Source of the DNA: Fistulifera solaris
Taxonomy: Eukaryota > Bacillariophyta > Bacillariophyceae > Naviculales > Stauroneidaceae
DNA: 64,000 nt
Assembly: GCA_030295235.1 (NCBI GenBank)
Contig: AP026131.1
Coordinates: 806,001 to 870,000, forward strand
Reading direction: 5' to 3'
Below are positions 22,216 to 33,998 of the stretch, in pieces. Made by a program: the position numbers and the translations under genes. The first letter of the stretch is position 1. Every line of letters starts with the position of its first letter. The notes beneath the pieces are model-generated. The model was given only the letters and a program-made list of their open reading frames with translations, had not been told where the DNA came from and made no database searches.

Positions 22216-23034
22216 AAACTGGTTCAAGTAAGCCAGTTAATAGCTAATCTCAAAGCTCGTTTAAAAGCTTACATAATACGGATTTCCTCTGACATGACCC
22301 TCGTTTATTCATGTATTCCTCAAATCATTCTTTGCGACTTTCCTCACTAAATACAGGACGCCTCCGTCGAAAGACACCACAACCCAGTTCATCGGTAACC
22401 GTTAATATTCGACTGACAGTGATCGCTATGACACATAAATTTTAAAAATTAATAGAAGGCATTCTGCTTTGGTTTTATTTGACTCGACTTTACGTTCGTG
22501 CCAAGACCGCCAGTATCTGATACTTCTTGTTTTAGCCTCCGCGGCTCACTCTTGTTTCACAAGCTTGTTATTTTTTGGTTGTGAATGGTGAATGGTGGTG
22601 GTGGGTGGTGGGTGGTGGGTGTGTTTTTTCGTGACCTCAAAGGTGGAATGGCGCGACGACTGGCGTTCCGCGCTAGCTGTCTATGTAATTGAGATGGAAT
22701 GCGGAGGATTTTGCCTTTAAGATTGTTTTTTATGTGTTCTGCTTAAGTAAAATGTCCGAAGGTGCGCGCAAGCATATTTTCAAAGTTTATATAAGGTATT
22801 AAGTAGGTTGTGGAACTTCTTCGCCTAATTAAAAAAGGCCTGTCACACCTTCACGCGCGCCAACCCCCTGCACAACCTCATCGCCATTTTCGATCGAGCT
22901 GAGAGTGTCTTCACATTTTTGCATCGCATCAACTCTGGCATTGCAAACGAAAATCTTTTTATCAAACTATACGGAATATTGTATTCTACGAATGAAGCTG
23001 AAGCTACACTTAAACAATCTACGCTGATTAAATA
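22216..23034. other. Intergenic with GGT/GGGT-rich microsatellite
   Basis: This 0.8 kb gap holds no gene. At 22580-22622 a purine-rich tract of repeated GGTGAAT then GGTGGTGGGT units may form a G-quadruplex. The rest is AT-rich 3' flank of the cyclin gene and 5' flank of the large membrane protein. Confidence 0.6.
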
Positions 23035-26000
23035 ATGTTCTTGATACAATTGCAGACCCTGTGCTTACTCGTCCTGTGGGGACGCGTATCTTCGTTTGAA
23101 TTCTCTAATGGGATGATTACGCTACCAGAGTACACACTTGACGCTGACGACGTGACAGCATCTATGAAAGACATCATCTGTCATAATCTGACAGTTGGGG
23201 ATGTAGGCCTTAACAGTCAAGACGGAAATGATGAAAATGTGATGATTTCGGCTGAACTCAAAGAAGTTGGGCTCGTATGCCGAATGGATCTGTCGTTGAC
23301 ATGGAATGACATCCAAGCTGATGCGCAAGCTTACCTTGCAACAAACAATACGGATGTATCCAGCCAATTTCGATTAATGGGTGATGTACTGCAGGTCGAC
23401 GAGTGCGTAGCAACAGTTCGGTTAGAAGATATGGATATTACTGGAGTGACTGGTCTCTTCGGCGCCTTTGTGGATAGCATGCGTGAGTCGTGGATGACAG
23501 GAATAGAGAATGCTCTCGGGACTATTATTTGTGAGCAATTTGAAGCGGAAATACCTAATATTCTGGGGAACAACGTCAAAGATTTATCGGCCATGTTCGC
23601 CCGTCTTGCGGCTGCCAATGCACAAGAGTGGACCCCTTCCTATCCCCAGCTCACCCTTGATTCTCCGCTGGTTCGTCTTGACAAGTATGAAAGCTCCATT
23701 GAAATAGTCACACAATTGGCATGGATGCTTTCAAGCTACTATCTGAACAGTACAAGTGACGATGGCACTCTCGTAGCCAACTCGTTTGCGAGGCAATTAT
23801 TCCACAACAATTCAAATGCATATGAAATGGAAAACCTGGCTTACTCGTTTGACCTGAAAAGCTCAATGCTTGGTGACTGGGGTCTCGACTCCGTAGAATT
23901 ATCAGGCGGCAGTGTCATTGGTTTGGATAGCGTCGTTAAGTTCAATGATATCATCCCTACAGGTCCCACTACATTGCAAACGTCGGTCGTGCTACAAGAG
24001 CTTCACATCACTCTTGATGCCGTTCTTCACACCAACGAAACGGTCGTCGTAGATGGCACGATTGTTGACTCTACATTGATCGAAGACAGCTTTCAGGTCG
24101 ATCTTTATTTGAGTAATGTTTTTGCAACGATTGATTTGAGAGTGGAGTTACTAGCAGCGTTCTTGGAAGATCTACAGGTCGGAGTCCTGCTTTCGTCACC
24201 TGATATTTTGACATGTTTGCTAGGAGCAATTAAGAAGGCATCGGTAGCCAATCTTCGTTTCGACAAACTTGATTATCGGGCACCGGCGGTGACGGACTTG
24301 GAACCCTTGCCACAAAAAACTTCTCAGTGGTTTGATTGATCTCGTGATGGTGAAATATTCCGACAAACTACCTGGTGTGATCGGCCATTTGGTAAATAAT
24401 GCAGTGCTTCAGAGTCGGCCACAGTATGAAGGTGCTGATAATGCTACTTGTGACTTCCCGTCGAACATAGGTACCAATGCTGAGCATTTGGACTTTCGAG
24501 ACTTGCTGCTTCCACCTGATCAAGCAGCGGCAGCAGGTGCGACAGGCAATTCACCTTACGGTTCGAGAGCGTTTGAAATCAAAGATCACATTGACAGCCA
24601 GCTATTGAAGGCAAATCCTACAACAGATCGACCGTTTCTGAATGACAAGGCACCAGCTACAACCATGCAATCGGGAATTCTAGGGACTTTTACGTTTGCT
24701 GGAAGACGGCCAGTTTTCACTTACGAAAGTATATTTGCGGTCGGGAATTCCACGATTCCTATTAATGTGGCGATCAAAAATCTCACAATTGACAACCTTA
24801 ACTATTGGCTTTCGCCAATGGTGATTCTTCACCCTGATCTGAATGAGTCTTCGGGATTGAAGAATCGTATTCAGTTTGGAATGGACAAAGACCCGAGTCT
24901 TACAATATCAACGATTATTGAATTAACAATTGATAAAGAAATCTCAAATGATTTCGCAGTCAGCTTTGAGACGAAGTCTCTGAGCATGCTTGTCGATTTA
25001 TTGCTCAATGTACGAGAAGATCCGTTTCTTTTCTACAGAGTCGGAGATCTACAAAAGGAAATTGTCTTGCTTCGTTACTAGAATCAAGTGGAATCCAGGA
25101 GAACGGTCGCACCGAAACAGGTGTCCCGCCATTTGATTTGTCCTTTTTGACATGCAACTCAAGGGTGTAAAACTGGACGTGCAATGTCAGACATGTAGTG
25201 ACGGGACAACAGAAACGGTTGCCGAAGTCGTTTCAAACGTAATCAGAAACGTTTTCGCCGATGGCTTGACTTTACACATGGGATACAATCAACTGGCGGA
25301 AAAAGATGAAACGCGAAACATAGTGTCGGAGTTGCTCAATACCATCGAGAGGCGATCGCATCTACTACGAAACTTTTTGATAAGCTTATCGCTCAGTCTC
25401 ATAAGACGTGTGAAAACAGTCCTGAGTATGATCCAAATGCGAGTGTTGAGAAAGCGTCTCTTTTGGAGAGCCTGGGTTTTACGCTACAAGAGACAATTCT
25501 TCGTTCGCAGGCCGTGGAAACACCAAAGGAAAAGAAAGGGTTCATGATATGCTTAATTGTCCTCATAGGTACTTTGATTTGCGCTTGGGTTTCCGCTAGA
25601 GCTTTCCTGCAATACCGCATACGAGAGCGTCAGCGCAAATGGCTTTACTCTTTAGCCCCCCTCCCAAGTGATCGCGATTTACGAGGAGCAAGAGAAGTCC
25701 AAGGATTGTGATCAGATGACGAACCGATTGTCGCAGCCTATTTTCTTCTGTGAAAGTATATCCAATCTACGAAAGATCTCAGTTATTGCTGCTTTAATAG
25801 GCACCATCGTTCTTTTCCTTCTGGGGATTTCAAGCACGGCTGCGACAATAACTTTCGATCTTTACACAAGCAATGCTGAGACATACAGCTTTTCGGTCGA
25901 TTATACACTAATGACAATAGTGGAGCTGACATGGGATTCGGGTGGATATTTCATGGCTATAGTCATGGCATTTCTTGTTGGACTCTGGCCGATGGTTCGC

Positions 26001-27404
26001 CAATTTATGACTTTGTTTCTATTGTTTATTCCCTCAACGTATGTTGATGTGGCGCAGAGGGGCCAAATATTGCTCTTACTTGATCGCGTCGGGAAGTTGT
26101 CAATGCTTGGTAAGTCATGGTATCGCGCTCACTTGTACGACAATGTGCATCTATCTCACATTCCCTTTGCTTAAACGACAGTCGTTTTCCTTGGAATGTT
26201 AAATACGGCTTCATTCTTTACTTCAATCGAAAGCCGTCCTGATTACATTCTTCCGTTCAAGTTGCAGCTGATGTATGTACCTCTTTGGGGTACTTATGCA
26301 ACATTCTTGGGCCAACTCATTTCTCATATAATTGCCGGAGCAATATTTGACTTCCATCGCCTATCTCTCAGAGATGCGCAATCGAAGGTCAAAGGACCTA
26401 AGACAATGCCGACGCTGGATGGCAGAGAAGACGTTAGTTCAAATTGTGATGAAGAGGAAAAACAGGATGAGGGATATGACCAGGATGTTTCAGCTACAAA
26501 AGAAAAGAAGCAGGAAGATGTGTATTGCCGTGAATCTATCTGTTTAGCGACCACTCTGTTTACGAGCGATATCCCTTCAGGAAACAAGCGGCTCGCAGTG
26601 CGGCCTTTAGGTCAAAAGCTTCTTCTCATAATGGCCGTCGTCTCGGTTGCACTATTATGTGCTGGCAGTGTGATGACGTCCTACTCCTCGAACGTGGAAG
26701 GTATATTGAATGACATCATGGCCATGGAGCATGTTTTACTGAAAATGACGACCGACCATTCTGTCTTTTCCTTCATGGGAGCACTTTTGGATCAAGCCGC
26801 CTCATTGAACCAGCCTCTTCAATATCTCGGACACGGGTTATTGCTATGGTATTTGCTCTTTGGTGTCGTTTTTGCACCAGTGTTCTTGGTATTAGTACTG
26901 CTCGTGCAGTGGTTGCTGCCATTGACCGATTCGACGCGTCGAAAACTTGATCTGGTAATTCAAAGAACCTTGTCCTGGCAAGCTACCGAAATATACATTC
27001 TCGCAACCATAGCTGGAGCTTGGCAAATGGATGATTTAGCATACTACATGACCAGCTCTATGTGCTGGGCATTCAATCCGCTCATTGAATTCATGGCGCA
27101 GAATGGTTGGATCTCACATGCTCAGTGCTTTGGTATACAAGGAAACGTGGGTGGCGGAGGAATTGCGCTCTGTTGCGGGTGCGCCCTGCTATTCCTTACG
27201 CTGAACTTTGTTAACAGCGCCCAGAAGCAAAAGGAGCGCGAATCGGAGCTTCTTGCACTTGCATCAGCGGTTAGAAAGAGCGGTAACTCTGTTGTTGATG
27301 GGCATGGTGCAGCTCTCTCCAAGGAAATAATTGACGCAATTGATTCATTCCCCGTGCTGTTTACGGACAAGTTCAGTTGGTTGTTACAGGAAGAATCAAC
27401 ATAA
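23035..27404 (+). CDS. Very large secretory-pathway protein with C-terminal PqiA/LetA-like membrane domain
   Basis: About 1432 residues. A signal peptide (FLIQLQTLCLLVLWGRVSS) is followed by roughly 800 residues of beta-rich, cysteine-poor ectodomain with many N-glycosylation sites (NNT, NST, NSS, NET). A first helix (MICLIVLIGTLICAWVSA) then leads to two four-helix halves. The first half has RKISVIAALIGTIVLFLLG and the PqiA-type line RGQILLLLDRVGKLSMLVVF; the second has LLLIMAVVSVALLCAG and RTLSWQATEIYILATI at the equivalent place. PqiA/LetA proteins of Gram-negative bacteria feed lipids to MCE-protein tunnels. A 72-nt intron lies at 26110-26181. Five one-base shifts (A6 at 24314-24319, A4 at 25053-25056, T5 at 25144-25148, near 25346, C6 at 25656-25661) are needed for one frame; with them the length is divisible by three. 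Lipid transfer is inference. Confidence 0.7.
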
Positions 27405-28569
27405 TCATGTCACAAATAATACTAGGTCTAAACTGTTTGTACTTTATATCTATTGTCGGGACAATACTTGTTGCTCGATCCAGTTCAAGGGAATTTTTGA
27501 TTTTTGCGTCACTCGTGTGACACCCCAACGTTCTTTTTACGTCCAAGGGTTTTTTCAGTATTGGTTCTTCTGATTGTTTCCAAAAGAGTTGCAAAATTGT
27601 AGCGACCGCTTGAGGTGCTTCATGATTGGGACAGTGGCCGACATTGGATAGTTCGACATATTGGGCCGTGCACTCGGCTGGTAAACCATTCAGAATCTGT
27701 TGCGCAATGGCGGGCGTACACCAAGGATCATCCGCTCCATGCGCGAGTAGCACCGGGCACTGAATGCGCGCCAAGCACTGGCGAAACGTTAATGCTTTCT
27801 CTGTACCGTCGTCGCTGCTTTCTGGGACAGTAATTGGAGGAGACCACAGAATACTCGCGAATGCAGCGTGTCCTCCATTTCCCGTCGTACAGGCGTATAT
27901 TTGCTCCGCCAAGTTCCCTTCAAACGCTTCTTGATTGTAATAACAGTTTTTTAGAAACAATTGTATGGTCGTTTTGTCGCGCATTCGATCAAACGCCCAT
28001 CGACCAATGGCCCGAGGGATGGCCGGTGCCGGCAATGCACCCGACCAACCGGGCAAATTGAGTCCCCATACCGGCGTCGCATTCAATAACGAAAGTGTGG
28101 CGATGCGATCCGGTATTTGTTGTGCCACAAAGACGCACAAGTGTCCTCCGACCGAATTTCCGACCAAATGCAGTTGTTGTGGCGCCGGGAAGTGTGTTTG
28201 TATGAAATCAACAATCTGTTCGACCCAGGTATTCCCACTGTAGCACAATCCTTTCTCACTGTCTGACATGCCGTTTTGACAATTAATCGGCCAAGAAGCG
28301 CCTTGTCCTAAATAGTCAATCGCGTATAGACGGTACGCATCATTGTCGAGTGATTGCATGAGCAATTCTTGATGAAAGGAACCGACTCCGAAACCATTTA
28401 ACAACAACACAGGCTGCTGGTCCGGGCGATTCCCATTCTTTTCATAGTAAGCAATCGGATGGCCTCGCCAAGTCCAAGTTTGTCGTGTCATTGTGGTGTC
28501 AAGTATGGTGGAGAGACTCGTCGTGCTGTTCGGAAGCATCCACAGAAGCGACAGAAGCGACAAATACAT
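27373..28569 (-). CDS. Alpha/beta hydrolase with signal peptide
   Basis: 398 residues from the ATG at 28569. A signal-peptide-like start (MYLSLLSLLWMLPNSTTSLS) precedes an alpha/beta-hydrolase fold: strand motif PVLLLNGFGVGSFH (oxyanion region), nucleophile elbow LVGNSVGGH with the catalytic Ser, acid in LAHGADDPW, and His in VGHCPNHEAP. The GNSxGG elbow and overall layout are closest to plastid-type hydrolases such as pheophytinase relatives, but no substrate can be assigned. Targeting to the plastid or secretory system is plausible. The last 60 residues are unlike the family and overlap the 3' end of the PqiA-like gene by 32 bp; a run-length error near the C terminus could explain both. Confidence 0.82.
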   Translation of the reverse strand: MYLSLLSLLWMLPNSTTSLSTILDTTMTRQTWTWRGHPIAYYEKNGNRPDQQPVLLLNGFGVGSFHQELLMQSLDNDAYRLYAIDYLGQGASWPINCQNGMSDSEKGLCYSGNTWVEQIVDFIQTHFPAPQQLHLVGNSVGGHLCVFVAQQIPDRIATLSLLNATPVWGLNLPGWSGALPAPAIPRAIGRWAFDRMRDKTTIQLFLKNCYYNQEAFEGNLAEQIYACTTGNGGHAAFASILWSPPITVPESSDDGTEKALTFRQCLARIQCPVLLAHGADDPWCTPAIAQQILNGLPAECTAQYVELSNVGHCPNHEAPQAVATILQLFWKQSEEPILKKPLDVKRTLGCHTSDAKIKNSLELDRATSIVPTIDIKYKQFRPSIICDMIMLILPVTTN

Positions 28570-29208
28570 GACGGCGAGCTTGCTTTTCGAATACGACTGC
28601 CACAATTATTGATTCGTTTATTAAATATGGATGTGACATTTAGCGCAAGTGAACTGTTATTAGTTCATTACTTTGACACGGGTGACCTTCGTCAGAAATA
28701 AAGAATAGTAGTCTAGCTCATTGCGATGCGGTTTGTTGCTTCAAGCTCTTTTTTTTTTGCCGTGCTACTTGCTATCGCCTTGCAAAATGTTACGGATTTT
28801 ATTTAATGATGTACTTAAAGATCGAAAACCATTTTTCTACTATGATCAACTGTGTAGTCTGGTATCCATAATTGGGAACAATTTTCATTCGATGGATTAG
28901 GGTTATTTGGCTTAAAAGTTGGATAACCTTAATCAGATCGATCAATCGCAGCGTAAGATTATGGATACGAGACTACACAGTTAATCATAGTCGAAAAATG
29001 GTTTTCGATTGCTAAGTACAAACCATTAATTTTTGTCGTTTTACTAAGTATAATTCGTAACATTTTGCAAGGCGATAGTGAAGGAAAAAAGATGAAAAAA
29101 GGAAAAGCCAAGCATCACTGCATTTGCACGCTATTATTCCGCTGCTTGAATTCGATTTATAATCTCTCCAATTTATTTACAAAGTATCGTCTTGTCTATA
29201 GTATCACA
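28570..29208. other. Intergenic occupied by a foldback element
   Basis: The 0.64 kb divergent gap between the hydrolase (minus) and MDP-1 (plus) is half filled by the 307-bp inverted-repeat element listed next. The remaining sequence is AT-rich and presumably promoter. Confidence 0.6.
28772..29078. mobile_element. Foldback MITE-like DNA element
   Basis: Both ends carry the 23-bp perfect terminal inverted repeat that starts CTATCGCCTTGCAAAATGTT. Inside, a second inverted block of about 62 bp (ATCGAAAACCATTTTTC, ACTGTGTAGTCT, TATCCATAAT) matches with about six differences, and the right arm has some 24 extra bases between the two blocks. There is no coding capacity. The flanks show at best a 2-bp TG duplication, so the superfamily cannot be named. 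The good arm match suggests a fairly recent insertion. Confidence 0.85.
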
Positions 29209-29896
29209 ATGAAATCTAAATTACCGCAATACCCCTTGAGATTGGCTGTCTTCGATCTAGATTACACCATTTGGCAACCCGAAATGTATCAGTTGTACGG
29301 ACGACCGAAATTGGTGCCGACGCCATCGAATCTTTCTTCGAATTTGGTGAAGGAAACCCGCACGAAACACGACGGAATGATTCTGGTAGACTCGAAACGA
29401 ACCAACACTCCGATGCGGGTCTTTCCTGGAGCGTAAGTTCCTTGTGTAATTCGTCTCGTCTTTTATTATTTTTCGTTTTACTCACAAAGGAATAATATTT
29501 TAAAAATATCGTCATCTCAGAGCATCGGCACTGTACGAAATCAAAGAACTTCGAAAACAGGGTTATGATATTCAGGCGGCCGTCTCGTCACGAACCGACG
29601 AACCGGAATGGGCACGCATGTGTATGGATCATTTGGTGCTGGAAGACGGAGTCACGACGTTGGCCGAATGCTTTGGTCGGCGCGTCGAAATCGGATACAA
29701 TGACAAGTCCTTGCATTTGCAACGGTTGCATCAAGCGACGGGTGTTCCGTATCACGAAATGTGCTTCTTTGACAATGAGCATTACAACATCAAAGACGTG
29801 CAACGAAAACTGCCGGCCGTCAAGTGCTTCTATACACCCAACGGCATGTCGGAGAAAGCTTGGGAGGAAGCCAAACGCGCATTTCGGTGGGAGTAG
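29209..29896 (+). CDS. MDP1: Magnesium-dependent phosphatase 1 (MDP-1), HAD family
   Basis: 199 residues in exons 29209-29432 and 29521-29896 (88-nt intron). The HAD nucleophile motif is VFDLDYTIWQPEMYQLYG, with the characteristic DxDYTxW of MDP-1, followed by motif II AAVSSRTDEPEWAR and the acidic motif CFFDNEHYNIKDV. Eukaryotic MDP-1 enzymes are Mg-dependent phosphatases proposed to act on phosphotyrosine or on glycated-protein sugar phosphates. The MKSK start fits the family; an upstream in-frame extension reaches into the foldback element and is unlikely to be coding. Length is typical. Confidence 0.92.
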
Positions 29897-30183
29897 TGGA
29901 AATAATAGGAAGTGATCAGATGTATGATTGCTTATCGAGGATAATCAGCGTTCTTGACCATCTACAATACTGTGATCTGCAACAGGTCGTAGGTAAAAGT
30001 GGAGATCGTTCTCGTGAACTGGCAACATCACTTTTTATGCAGCGCCTTTGCCATCATCGTGGATAGACGCAGACGCAACGATGGAGATAGTTTCAAAACA
30101 TTAGCTGTTCTCGTGGTAACCACGATGAAACCTTTCATCGTATAACATAAGCAGTTAAGAAATATCCGTCCATCACGTTAGCA

Positions 30184-33100
30184 TTACAGTATCAGACAAG
30201 CCCCGCAACCACTTGCCGCGGCGTCTTGTACCTGGTTGTCTAGCGTGGCCTGTGACTGGGGCGAGACGGGCTGCGTCGATGGCGGAGTGGTAGGACGAGT
30301 TGGGTAGTTACTCGAAAGAATCGCCCCAGACGGATCGGGCTTTCTTTTCTCGTCATACGACTTATTTGGAGAAAGAATGACCTTGTCATTGTAAGCTTCA
30401 CGCCTTGGCGACAGGACTTTGCTATCAAGTGAGCGGCTTCGTTCGAGAAGGGGGTCTTCGAGGACTCTTTGGGTGCCAGGACTGAGCGCTGATGAAATAA
30501 GTGGATTACCGGACGCCTCTTCATTCTTGATAGCCATTACCTCATCATCGGGTGCGTCTTCGGGGTCTTTGACTTCCAAACGATATGTGTTGGGTGTCAT
30601 CTCACTAACAACACTTTGGGATTGTTCGTTGTGTTCTGCATCAAGTTCCTCCTTTTCTGAGTCGGGTTCTTTTGTTACTATCAGTTCATCCTCAGGTGCG
30701 TCTGGCGGTTCTCCGTTAGTCCTTAGGGATGGGTTTAACGTTCTCTCTAAATTTCCAGTCTCCGATGATTCAGCTTTAGCACCGTCACTATGACCTTCAT
30801 TAAGCGGTTCTTTACTCTGAATTGCTTCTGTACGTCCCGCCTCGTCATCTAGTGTTAGGTTACCATTTTCTGGCGGATTGTGCACCACATCAACTTGATC
30901 TTTCGTCGAGGCAGGTTGGGATGCTGGAACTTCTGCAAGACTAACTGTTAATGTATCCATCGACATCGATTCGACTATGACTTCATCTGATGGAACCTCA
31001 GACAACCCTGGGCGAGCGGCAGTATTTCGTTTCACAAAGATGCTGGTCAGCATCGGTCCTGGTGCTGTCGTCGACGCGGGCTTTATGTAACCTGGCCCTA
31101 TGTCTACATCATCGTTCCAAGGTTCAACGTCACTCCATGCTTCAGCCAATATCGATTCAGAGGCATCCAAAATTTTCGAGTCTCGGGCTTCCGTTTCCAG
31201 AAGTACTGCTGAGATATCTGCGTCGAACTGTTCTGCCACTCCAACGTCACCAACAAAGGGGGAGGCGAGAATGTGCTACGGCAAAACCAGTTTCCCTCCT
31301 ATCTTCTAATTCCCTTTGAGAGGTTTCTGGAGGATCGATGGATTTATTGCCCAAACTTTCAGCCGGTTCTTCTGCGCTATCAGTGTACGAGCGGAATTCC
31401 TCCGTTGGGGGATCCCTAGGATTAGCTTTTGGAGTATGATTAGCTGTCTTTGTTTCAGGTGATGAGAGAATCGGTTCTTCGTCGATAGGATTTGCATCGA
31501 CACGGTCTTCGATTCCCCTTTCATCTATTGAATCATCCTTTCTTTTCTCGCTGCGTACATCACTAGCATCATTTTCTTGTATCGGTGAAACGTCTGGGCC
31601 GATAGCAGTGACCGCCTTATTCTGATTAGCTTGGCCCGCGGAAACGTTTTCGTTTGATTTTGTCGTTTGCTCGTCCACTTTTCCACCTTCCGCTGTTGAA
31701 TCGAACGCCATTACTTCTTCTTTCTCGTCTATACGGTCAGCAATCACTGGTGTTTTGTTTTCCTCTGCATTAGCAATTGCGTCTTCTTGTAGCTCGGCCT
31801 TTGCATTTTCGACCTTCTCACTTGACATCGATAGTTGCGATTGCTCGTTTGCTCTTGTCGACATTTCTTTTCAGGTAAACCGAGAGTAGAATCTTCTTGC
31901 AGCTCTACCGTTGCTAAGTCGACCTTCTTCTCTGACACTAATAGTTCCGCTTGCTCGTTAGCTTTTGTCGACATTTTTGTTTCAGGTTCATCGACATTGG
32001 TCTCTGCTTGTAGCTCGACCGTTGGTTCGTCGACAGACTCACTTAAAGCTAGTATTTCCGCTTGTTTGGGAGCATTCGTCGGAATTTCAGTTCCAGGTAT
32101 ATTGCCATTCAAGTCTTCTTGTAGTACGACCGTTGCTAATTCGCCTTTCTCACTTGACACGATTATTTCTGCTTGCTCGGTAGATATCGTTAATTTTTCT
32201 GTTTCAGGTATATCGACACTTAAATTATCCTGTAGTTCGACAGTTGCACGTTCGTCTTTCTCAAGGGACACTGAATTTTCATTTAGTTCCTTTGCACTCA
32301 TTGGCATTTCCTGCTTACTAGTCTGAGAAGCATCTTGTAGCTCGACCATTGCAATGTCGCTCTCCTCATTGGACGCCAGCATCATCTTTTGATTGTTGTC
32401 TGTGATCGCTGTCTCCATTTCCTGTTTTTTGACGTTCGAATCTTCCTGCATGCAGGCAATCTCACTTTCACCCAGCAGCGCCACGACAACTTCTTCTTGC
32501 TTTGTCGACTCACCCGTAACATCTACGTCCCCTACGTGTTCATACAGATTGGGCGGTGCATTGTTTTTAAACGCAAAATCGTCATTTTCTCCGTCATGGC
32601 TCAATTTAGCGACAAGCGGTGCGATCTGCTGTTCAACTATGTCGATTCCCTCCTCGACTGATAATTGTTTCTCTTTCTCGGCCGATTCGACATTGACTGC
32701 ATTACCCATTTCATTGATTAACGGCTTTTTCGAAAGAGAAGTGACAAGATCGTCAATCTTTTTCTCGGAGATTTTGTCCTCAGGCAATACTTCCTCACCG
32801 TGATCTTCCGTGGCTGATTCTTCTGTGGCGAGTACATCAATTTTCTCTTCACGTCCGCTCTCTTTGTGCGGCAACGATTCCTTCAGCGGAACATCGATTG
32901 TCGTTTCCGCGCTGGTAATCGCCGGATCTTGAATTTCCAATGGTTTTTCGACATTCTCTTCGGAAAACGCATTCGCGGCCAAAACATCCACTTTTTCGAG
33001 ACCCATATCACTCTTCGTCATCACCAAGTCCGGTTCCATGGATACAAAGGAAAGTTTCTCTTGCACGAAAGTTTCGTCTGGTTCCTCGTTACTAGTAATT

Positions 33101-33563
33101 TTCTCCAGTGACGACGATGTTGCATCCAGAATGGGAGGTTGAAGATGAAGTTCCGCGAGCGGTATTTCTCCGCTGGGCAATTGCTCTAGTTCTTGAAACC
33201 CACTCATCGGCTGTGTCACAACTAATTCCCTTGTGATGATTTCGTTCGTAACTTCGTTTCCAACCTCCTTCGATATTGCGGGTACGGCTGACACGGCAGC
33301 GTCGATAGTATCATCTGCTTGTGTCGGAATTTTTACGTTCGTTTCGTCGACTTTCGTTACGTCTTCTGCCAAGTCGGTCTTTCTATCGTCGGTGACCACT
33401 GACTGATCATTGTTTTGTAATTCGCTCTTCGTTTCTTGGGGAACTTCCGTACTGGAAGATTCGAGTGTCATTTCGGTCGTCTCGTCCGGCGGCGATGCGT
33501 CTTTTCCGTTGCAGATTGATTATTATTTTGCTTCTTTTTCGATTTGTTGCGATGCCGAGACAT
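30184..33563 (-). CDS. Long acidic, disordered repeat protein with C-terminal CaaX box
   Basis: About 1126 residues, extremely rich in E, S, D, T and V, with no globular domain seen. It opens with a basic patch (MSRHRNKSKKKQNNNQ). In the middle, about six units of 33-38 residues repeat the pattern ATVELQED, then PETE, then EQAEIL and SSEK (nucleotides about 31760-32370). The C terminus is SGCGACLIL: a CaaX-type box CLIL, where a final Leu favours geranylgeranylation, preceded by a second cysteine that could be palmitoylated. A prenylated, membrane-tethered disordered protein is therefore inferred. One-base shifts at T4 33502-33505, T4 31868-31871 and near 31275 break the frame; corrected, the length is divisible by three. 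Not recognised as a named family. Confidence 0.72.
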
Positions 33564-33998
33564 TCTCGATTCTGAACAGCAAAAACTAATGAATATTCAA
33601 AGCAACAAGGATATCTCTTTCTCTCCGACTCTGCAATGCAAGCTCGGTCGAGAGGAAGGAGGTCCTCGATCTCGACGGCACTTTTGTCGTTTTGTCTTCT
33701 TTTCTGCTCCGATTCTGTCCACGGTGCCGTTCAGCAAGCTTACTTAGACACACAAGTTCTAATTAAGCGAGAAGCGATAACCGTTGGTAATTTACACTAG
33801 CGTTAAGTGTTAGTTTACGCATCTTCAACGGATACTTTGTAAAGTACAGATAATTTGACTGAAATGAGAGGTACGACATGCAAAGATCTTTGAGATCCAA
33901 TAAGCGCGTGTTTTTCGTCCGCAATAAAATGAATGAAGAAAGCAATTGCTAATATTTCGGCTACAAATTCTTGATTACATCTAAAACACTTCAATAGA
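33564..33998. other. Intergenic: divergent promoter region
   Basis: This 435-bp gap lies between the acidic repeat protein (minus) and the PLP enzyme (plus). Nothing beyond ordinary AT-rich promoter-like sequence is visible. Confidence 0.5.

Noticed and set aside
22580-22622. G-rich tract as a functional G-quadruplex regulator
   Set aside because: It has only a few GGG runs among GG pairs and is likely plain microsatellite; no evidence ties it to either neighbouring gene.
31835-32326. Plus-strand open frame of 163 codons inside the acidic repeat gene
   Set aside because: It is the antisense shadow of the Glu/Ser-rich repeats; its Ser/Thr/Cys-rich periodicity mirrors the minus-strand repeat.
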